From the NCBI GenBank assembly GCA_015065045.1, contig SVRB01000050.1:1-10356 (forward strand): a DNA stretch of 10,356 nucleotides, in the 5' to 3' direction. This DNA is from Oscillospiraceae bacterium. GTDB taxonomy: Bacteria > Bacillota > Clostridia > Oscillospirales > CAG-272. The position numbers and the translations under genes are program-made. Positions 6,556 through 10,356 of the stretch are shown piece by piece (positions within the stretch are counted from its first letter, which is position 1; the number at the start of each line of letters is the position of its first letter). A model generated the notes under the pieces. That model was not told the DNA's origin and did no database searches. It was given only the letters and a program-made list of their open reading frames with translations.

Positions 6556-6584
6556 GTGGCGGATTCGTTTGTCCGCACGTTTTT
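6556..6584 (+). terminator. Possible terminator / palindromic element C
   Basis: A stem of GTG-(bulge)-GCGGA with TCCGCAC (6556-6563 with 6572-6578) and an 8-nt loop is followed by G and five T residues (6580-6584). It is the only candidate terminator for the small lipoprotein gene, about 200 bp after its stop. It could equally be a third member of the repeat cluster rather than a dedicated terminator. Confidence 0.35.
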
Positions 6585-6666
6585 ATGCGATGTTTCACAT
6601 AATATTTTATGATGTTTTACATTTTTATAAAAAAATATTATTTTGTTGGATTATAATAAATATAGA

Positions 6667-6695
6667 TTGATTATTTTACAAAGATGTAGTATAAT
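6667..6695 (+). promoter_or_regulatory. Promoter of the gpmI-sortase-glycosyltransferase unit
   Basis: TTGATT (6667-6672) is followed after 17 bp by a perfect TATAAT (6690-6695). The gpmI start is about 80 bp downstream, leaving a leader of roughly 70 nt in which no regulatory RNA was recognised. Confidence 0.82.
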
Positions 6696-6774
6696 AATTG
6701 TGTATTGCGTTTAGATGCAAAAATGAATACTGATAAATAATAAACTGATTTAAATCAGCGGAGGTATAAAGAAT

Positions 6775-8421
6775 ATGGCAAATATTTTGAAGAAATCTGA
6801 AAAGTTTGACGGAGTAAAGGGTCCGATACTTGAGATCGTAATGGACGGCGTGGGAATCGCTCCCAACACAGACGGAAACGCTGTTGCAAAGGCTTACACA
6901 CCCACTCTCGACAGACTTATGAAGGAATATCCTACACTCGTGCTTAAGGCTCACGGAACAGCAGTTGGTCTTCCCGGTGACGACGATATGGGTAACTCCG
7001 AAGTAGGACATAACGCACTTGGTTCAGGACAGGTTTTCAGCCAGGGCGCAAAGTTGGTTTCCGAATCTATTGAAAGCGGAAAGATGTTCGCAAGCGAAAC
7101 ATGGCAGGCACTTACAAAGAACGTTATTGACAACGATTCTACGTTGCACTTCCTCGGTCTTTTCTCCGACGGTAACGTTCATTCACATATCAATCACCTC
7201 AAGGCTATGATCGAACAGTCTAAGGCTATCGGTATAGCAAAGGTTAGAGTACATATTCTTCTTGACGGTAGAGACGTTGGTGAAACCTCTGCACTTGAAT
7301 ATGTTGAACCCTTTGAAGAATTTATCGCAGGCTTGCGTTCTGACTCTTTTGATATCAAGATCGCATCCGGTGGCGGCAGAATGAAGATCACTATGGACAG
7401 ATATGAAGCAAACTGGTCTATGGTTGAAGAGGGTTGGAAGACTCACGTTCTCGGCGAAGGCAGATATTTTGCATCTGCAGCTGAGGCTGTTAAGACTTAC
7501 AGAGAAGAAACAGGCGTAATTGACCAGGATCTTCCTCCTTTCGTTATTGCAGAAGACGGCAAGCCCGTTGGTACTATTGAAGATAATGATAGCGTAATTT
7601 TCTTCAACTTCAGAGGCGACCGTTCTATTGAAATTTCAAAGGCATTTGACGATAAGGTATTCAACAAGTTTGACAGAGTACGTGTACCCAACGTTATGTA
7701 CGCAGGTATGCTCGAATATGACGGCGACCTTCACATTCCTTCAAGATATCTTGTTAATCCCCCCGAAATCACACAGACTATGGGTGAATATCTTGCAAAT
7801 ACAGGCATTTCTCAGTTCGCTCTTTCCGAAACACAGAAGTACGGCCACGTAACATATTTCTGGAACGGTAACAAGAGCGGTAAGTTTAGTGAAGAGCTTG
7901 AAACATACGTTGAGATTCCCTCAGACGTAGTTCCTTTCGAACAGCGTCCTTGGATGAAGTGCGCTGAGATCACAGACAGACTTATCGAGGCTCTCGAAAG
8001 CAAGAAATATAAGGTTCTCAGAGTAAACTTCCCGAACGGTGATATGGTTGGTCATACAGGTAACTTCCACGCAACAAAGATAAGCCTTGAAGCTCTTGAC
8101 CTTTGCTTGAAGCGCATCCTTACAGTGCTTGACAGCGTTGGCGGTACAGCTATAATTACTGCTGACCACGGTAACTCCGACGAAATGTATGAAATGGATA
8201 AGGCAGGAAATGCTAAGACAAATAAGGACGGTTCTTTGAAGTCCAAGACAAGCCATACGCTTAACCCTGTTCCTATGATCATTTACGATAACAACTATGC
8301 TAACGCTTACACAGTAAAAGAGGGCAATTTTGGTCTTTCCAACGTTGCGGCAACTGTTGTGAACCTTCTCGGTTACGAAAAGCCTGAAGCATGGGATGAG
8401 TCTGTTATTGAGCTTAAGTAA
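6775..8421 (+). CDS. gpmI: 2,3-bisphosphoglycerate-independent phosphoglycerate mutase
   Basis: This cytoplasmic glycolytic enzyme of the alkaline phosphatase superfamily interconverts 3-phosphoglycerate and 2-phosphoglycerate through a phosphoserine intermediate and uses two metal ions, usually manganese. Visible landmarks are metal ligand D24 in VMDGVG, nucleophile S75 in GNSEVGHNALGSG (73-85), DGRDV (164-168), FNFRGDRS (277-284), D423 and H427 in NGDMVGHTG, D464/H465 in TADHGNSDEM, and H494 in SHTLNPVP. All expected catalytic positions appear present. At 548 residues it is somewhat longer than the usual 505-515; part of the excess is a Lys-rich loop at about 475-492, just before the SHT motif. 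The ribosome binding site CGGAGG (6759-6764) is ten bases upstream. Codons are strongly biased, as expected of an abundant enzyme. It is the first gene of a probable three-gene unit; no other glycolytic gene is adjacent. Confidence 0.96.
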   Translation: MANILKKSEKFDGVKGPILEIVMDGVGIAPNTDGNAVAKAYTPTLDRLMKEYPTLVLKAHGTAVGLPGDDDMGNSEVGHNALGSGQVFSQGAKLVSESIESGKMFASETWQALTKNVIDNDSTLHFLGLFSDGNVHSHINHLKAMIEQSKAIGIAKVRVHILLDGRDVGETSALEYVEPFEEFIAGLRSDSFDIKIASGGGRMKITMDRYEANWSMVEEGWKTHVLGEGRYFASAAEAVKTYREETGVIDQDLPPFVIAEDGKPVGTIEDNDSVIFFNFRGDRSIEISKAFDDKVFNKFDRVRVPNVMYAGMLEYDGDLHIPSRYLVNPPEITQTMGEYLANTGISQFALSETQKYGHVTYFWNGNKSGKFSEELETYVEIPSDVVPFEQRPWMKCAEITDRLIEALESKKYKVLRVNFPNGDMVGHTGNFHATKISLEALDLCLKRILTVLDSVGGTAIITADHGNSDEMYEMDKAGNAKTNKDGSLKSKTSHTLNPVPMIIYDNNYANAYTVKEGNFGLSNVAATVVNLLGYEKPEAWDESVIELK

Positions 8422-8465
8422 TAACGGCTGATAAAAAATAAAAATTCTAAAGAAAGGGAGAAAAG

Positions 8466-9515
8466 ATGAAAAACGGAAAGCATAAAAAATCAAGTAATCA
8501 TCAAAGCGCTAAGCAAAGCAAAAAATCCAAGAATAAGCGCACTGGTGACGTTAAAGCGAATGAAGAAATAGTTACCGTTGACTCTTTTCTTTCTTCTCTT
8601 GATGAAATAGGAGATCAGACGGTTGTTACTGATCCGCAAAAGAAAAAGAAGAAAAAGGAGCTTGTGCACACACTCAGGATCTTCTTGATAGTATTGTTTT
8701 TAGGCATATTCATATTCTCGGCGTATATGGTAATATCAACTATAGCTGACGGATATAATTCCGACAAGATAAATTCAGAGCTGAATGACAAATTCTTCTC
8801 GGATGTTGACAGAACAAAGCTTATGTCATATCTTTCGCCCGAGATCATCGATAATCCGACTCCCGAATATTTTGGGGATAGAAGTAATTTGCACAACAAG
8901 GATTATACTGAAAAGGATACTAATAACCCGCTTCTGACTCAGTACAAAGAAAAGCTGCTTGCGTTCCAAAATGTAAACTCCGATATATTCGGCTGGATAC
9001 AGGTAGACGGTACAAACATAAGCTATGCCTGTGTAAAAGGATCGGATAACGAATATTATCTTGAGCATACGGCGACTAAGGAGTTTAACGTACACGGAGC
9101 AATTTTTGCCGATTATTTGTGCAGAGACGGTATGCTCGATAATCCGAATCTGGTGTTGTACGGACATAATTCATCGTTTATCGGTCAGATGTTCAGTCAG
9201 GTTGAGAAATTCCTTGACAAGTCGTTTTTTGATGCAAACAGATATATTACGATATATACGGTTGACGGAATTTACAAATATGAGATTTTCTCAATATATC
9301 AGACAAATGCGGGGTATAATTATACTCAGCTGAGCTTTACGTCGGAGAACTCGTTTGTTAAATGGTGTAACGAGATCAAGGCTAATTCACTGTATCAAAT
9401 AGACTGTGAAGATTTTGTGCCGGGCACAAGAATATTGACGTTGTCAACGTGTACCGGTGTATATATGACAGAAAGATACTCGCTCCATGCAAGGCTTGTG
9501 TCTGTCGAAAAGTAA
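8466..9515 (+). CDS. Class B sortase
   Basis: This 349-residue membrane-anchored transpeptidase attaches or links surface proteins at a sorting motif. The order is a long, very Lys-rich cytoplasmic N-terminus (1-66, with KKKKKK at 59-64), one membrane segment at about 69-92, a linker to about 160, and the sortase domain (about 160-347). The catalytic triad is visible: H234 in LYGHNS, C329 in TLSTCTG and R337 in TERYSLHARLV. The class B-type features are the FGWIQVDGTNISY segment (175-187) and the helix between the His and Cys regions. The start follows an AAGGGAG site (8454-8460), 44 bp after gpmI. No protein with an LPXTG- or NPQTN-like signal is encoded in the window, so the substrate is unknown. 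It is followed 20 bp later by the glycosyltransferase, making a shared transcript likely. Class assignment is by motif and layout only. Confidence 0.88.
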   Translation: MKNGKHKKSSNHQSAKQSKKSKNKRTGDVKANEEIVTVDSFLSSLDEIGDQTVVTDPQKKKKKKELVHTLRIFLIVLFLGIFIFSAYMVISTIADGYNSDKINSELNDKFFSDVDRTKLMSYLSPEIIDNPTPEYFGDRSNLHNKDYTEKDTNNPLLTQYKEKLLAFQNVNSDIFGWIQVDGTNISYACVKGSDNEYYLEHTATKEFNVHGAIFADYLCRDGMLDNPNLVLYGHNSSFIGQMFSQVEKFLDKSFFDANRYITIYTVDGIYKYEIFSIYQTNAGYNYTQLSFTSENSFVKWCNEIKANSLYQIDCEDFVPGTRILTLSTCTGVYMTERYSLHARLVSVEK

Positions 9516-9535
9516 AAATACAAAGGATAAAAAAC

Positions 9536-10252
9536 ATGAAGCTTTCCGTTGTTATACCTGTTTACAACGAAGAAAAAAGAATAAAGAAGACGTCGGAGGT
9601 TCTTGACTCATATTTAAAGGCTGCCGTTGATGATTATGAGATAATTTTTTCGAATGACGGAAGCGTTGACTCAACGCCGAAGCTTTTAGAGGAGATTGGT
9701 AGTGATAATCCAAAAATAAAGGTTGTCGGATATGAGAAGAATAAGGGCAAGGGCAGTGCGGTAAGAAAAGGTGTATTGGCATCAGATGGTGATTACGTTA
9801 TATTTACCGACTGCGATCTCGCGTACGGAACTGAAGTTATAAAGAGAGCTTTGTGTGTTTTTGAAGAAAACGGTTGTGACGTTGTTATCGGCTCGAGGAA
9901 TCTTGATTCGGAAAGCTATGAAGGGTACACTTTTACACGCAAGGTGATGTCTAAGGTGTATTTTAAGATTATCTCAATGGCATCGGGATTTAAGCTTTCG
10001 GATTCGCAGTGCGGATTTAAGGGCTTTACGAAAAAGGCGGCGCACGATGTGTTCTCGGAGTGCAGTGTAGACAGCTTTGCTTTTGATTTGGAGGCATTGA
10101 TAAAGGCTCAGGATAAGGGCTATAAGATATGCGAGATGTCTGTCAAAATTATAGATAACGATAACAGCGAATCAAAGGTTAGAATGATACGCGACGCGAT
10201 AAAAATGTTGTTTGATATCAGAACTATTAAGCGAAACAACAAGAAAAACTAA
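9536..10252 (+). CDS. Family 2 glycosyltransferase, ALG5/DPM1-like
   Basis: This 238-residue GT-A fold enzyme transfers a sugar from a nucleotide sugar, probably to a polyprenyl phosphate lipid carrier. Seen: LSVVIPVYNEE (3-13), nucleotide-binding SNDGS (39-43), KNKGKGSAVRKG (68-79), the metal-binding Asp pair as DCD (92-94; relatives usually have DAD), GSRN (119-122), DSQCGFKGF (156-164) and FAFDLEAL (181-188). The QCGFK and FDLE blocks are typical of the dolichyl-phosphate glucosyl/mannosyltransferase-like branch. There is no evident membrane segment, so the protein would be peripheral. An in-frame start exists 87 bases upstream inside the sortase gene, but it adds an unrelated Cys/Lys-rich stretch. 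The ATG at 9536 has an AAGGA site (9523-9527) eight bases before it and begins directly at the conserved motif. It is the last gene of the gpmI-sortase unit. Confidence 0.9.
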   Translation: MKLSVVIPVYNEEKRIKKTSEVLDSYLKAAVDDYEIIFSNDGSVDSTPKLLEEIGSDNPKIKVVGYEKNKGKGSAVRKGVLASDGDYVIFTDCDLAYGTEVIKRALCVFEENGCDVVIGSRNLDSESYEGYTFTRKVMSKVYFKIISMASGFKLSDSQCGFKGFTKKAAHDVFSECSVDSFAFDLEALIKAQDKGYKICEMSVKIIDNDNSESKVRMIRDAIKMLFDIRTIKRNNKKN

Positions 10253-10255
10253 AAT

Positions 10256-10300
10256 AAAAAATGCGCTCGATGAAATAAAATCCATCGAGCGCATTTTTTT
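10256..10300 (+). terminator. Strong terminator of the gpmI unit
   Basis: A perfect 12-bp stem (10261-10272 with 10283-10294) is extended by A-T pairs (10256-10260 with 10295-10299). It has a 10-nt loop and ends in a run of seven T. It starts four bases after the glycosyltransferase stop and closes the gpmI-sortase-glycosyltransferase transcript. Confidence 0.94.
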
Positions 10301-10318
10301 ATAAAGTTTTGAGGGAGT

Positions 10319-10350
10319 CAAGAGGGCACTTTTACAAAAGTGCCCTCTTG
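10319..10350. repeat. Near-perfect 15-bp palindrome at window edge
   Basis: CAAGAGGGCACTTTT (10319-10333) is exactly repeated in inverted form at 10336-10350, with two bases between the arms. It lies just after a strong terminator and is not followed by a T-tract within the window. A second terminator is therefore not supported. It may be the edge of a dispersed palindromic element that continues beyond the window. Confidence 0.6.
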
Positions 10351-10356
10351 TGTGGG

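Larger units (their letters stand above)
6355..6774. other. Intergenic region with palindrome cluster and gpmI promoter
   Basis: No gene is seen in these 420 bases. The left half (about 6410-6580) is GC-rich compared with its surroundings and holds three short palindromic elements. The right half (about 6585-6690) is very AT-rich and leads into the gpmI promoter. The base composition changes abruptly at both edges of the palindrome cluster. Confidence 0.75.

Noticed and set aside
7921..8493. A 190-codon minus-strand open frame
   Set aside because: It is antisense to the C-terminal half of gpmI, including metal-binding motifs, and shows no family likeness or ribosome binding site.
8636..8660. 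Frameshift at the poly-lysine A-rich stretch of the sortase gene
   Set aside because: The frame stays open on both sides with a coherent membrane segment and full catalytic domain. Slippage remains only a theoretical possibility.
9449..9535. An earlier in-frame start for the glycosyltransferase giving 29 extra residues
   Set aside because: The extension lies within the sortase coding region in another frame, is Cys/Lys-rich and unlike the family. The ATG at 9536 has a proper ribosome binding site and begins at the conserved strand.
1..10356. CRISPR array, tRNA/rRNA genes, insertion sequences, prophage or toxin-antitoxin genes
   Set aside because: No regularly spaced direct repeats, tRNA-like folds or transposase, integrase or toxin motifs were found on either strand by reading.

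Overview
The window looks like chromosomal DNA from a Gram-positive, moderately low-GC member of the Clostridia, possibly an Oscillospirales/Ruminococcaceae gut or rumen lineage. This is an inference from five things: strong AGGAGG-type ribosome binding sites, near-consensus sigma-A promoters, intrinsic terminators after most transcription units, two short Cys-lipobox lipoproteins plus a class B sortase, and a tandem glycine riboswitch in front of an AGCS symporter. No phage, plasmid, transposase, CRISPR array, tRNA or rRNA was recognised. I see no clearly new multi-gene system. The points of most interest are regulatory RNA structure, short palindromic intergenic elements and genes of unresolved function.

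Layout. Positions 1-532 hold an AT-rich leader with an extended -10 promoter, a two-aptamer glycine riboswitch (about 248-428) and a terminator hairpin just before the ribosome binding site of a sodium:alanine/glycine symporter (533-1957, +). A bidirectional terminator separates this gene from a convergent BspA-type leucine-rich-repeat lipoprotein (2019-2942, -). Divergent from that gene is a LacX-type aldose 1-epimerase homologue (3111-3959, +). Another bidirectional terminator is followed by a two-gene minus-strand operon: an ACT-domain protein (5394-5663) and a UPF0210/DUF711 'PFL family' protein (4022-5380). This is a widely conserved pair of unknown function. Divergent from it is a small lipoprotein of unknown function (5833-6354, +).

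Positions 6355-6774 carry no gene but contain a cluster of short GC-rich palindromes and then a good promoter. That promoter drives phosphoglycerate mutase gpmI (6775-8421, +), class B sortase (8466-9515, +) and an ALG5/DPM1-like family 2 glycosyltransferase (9536-10252, +). These three are closely spaced and end at one strong terminator. A further near-perfect palindrome lies at the right edge (10319-10350).

How the genes fit together. The symporter unit is the clearest regulatory story: cytosolic glycine is probably sensed in the leader RNA to adjust import of small neutral amino acids. gpmI is a central glycolytic gene. The sortase and glycosyltransferase behind it belong to cell-envelope assembly, but no sortase substrate lies in the window. 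The other genes look like separate housekeeping or surface units. gpmI, the symporter and the UPF0210 gene favour C-ending codons such as AAC and TTC, whereas the lipoproteins, sortase and glycosyltransferase do not. This suggests two expression classes rather than foreign origin.
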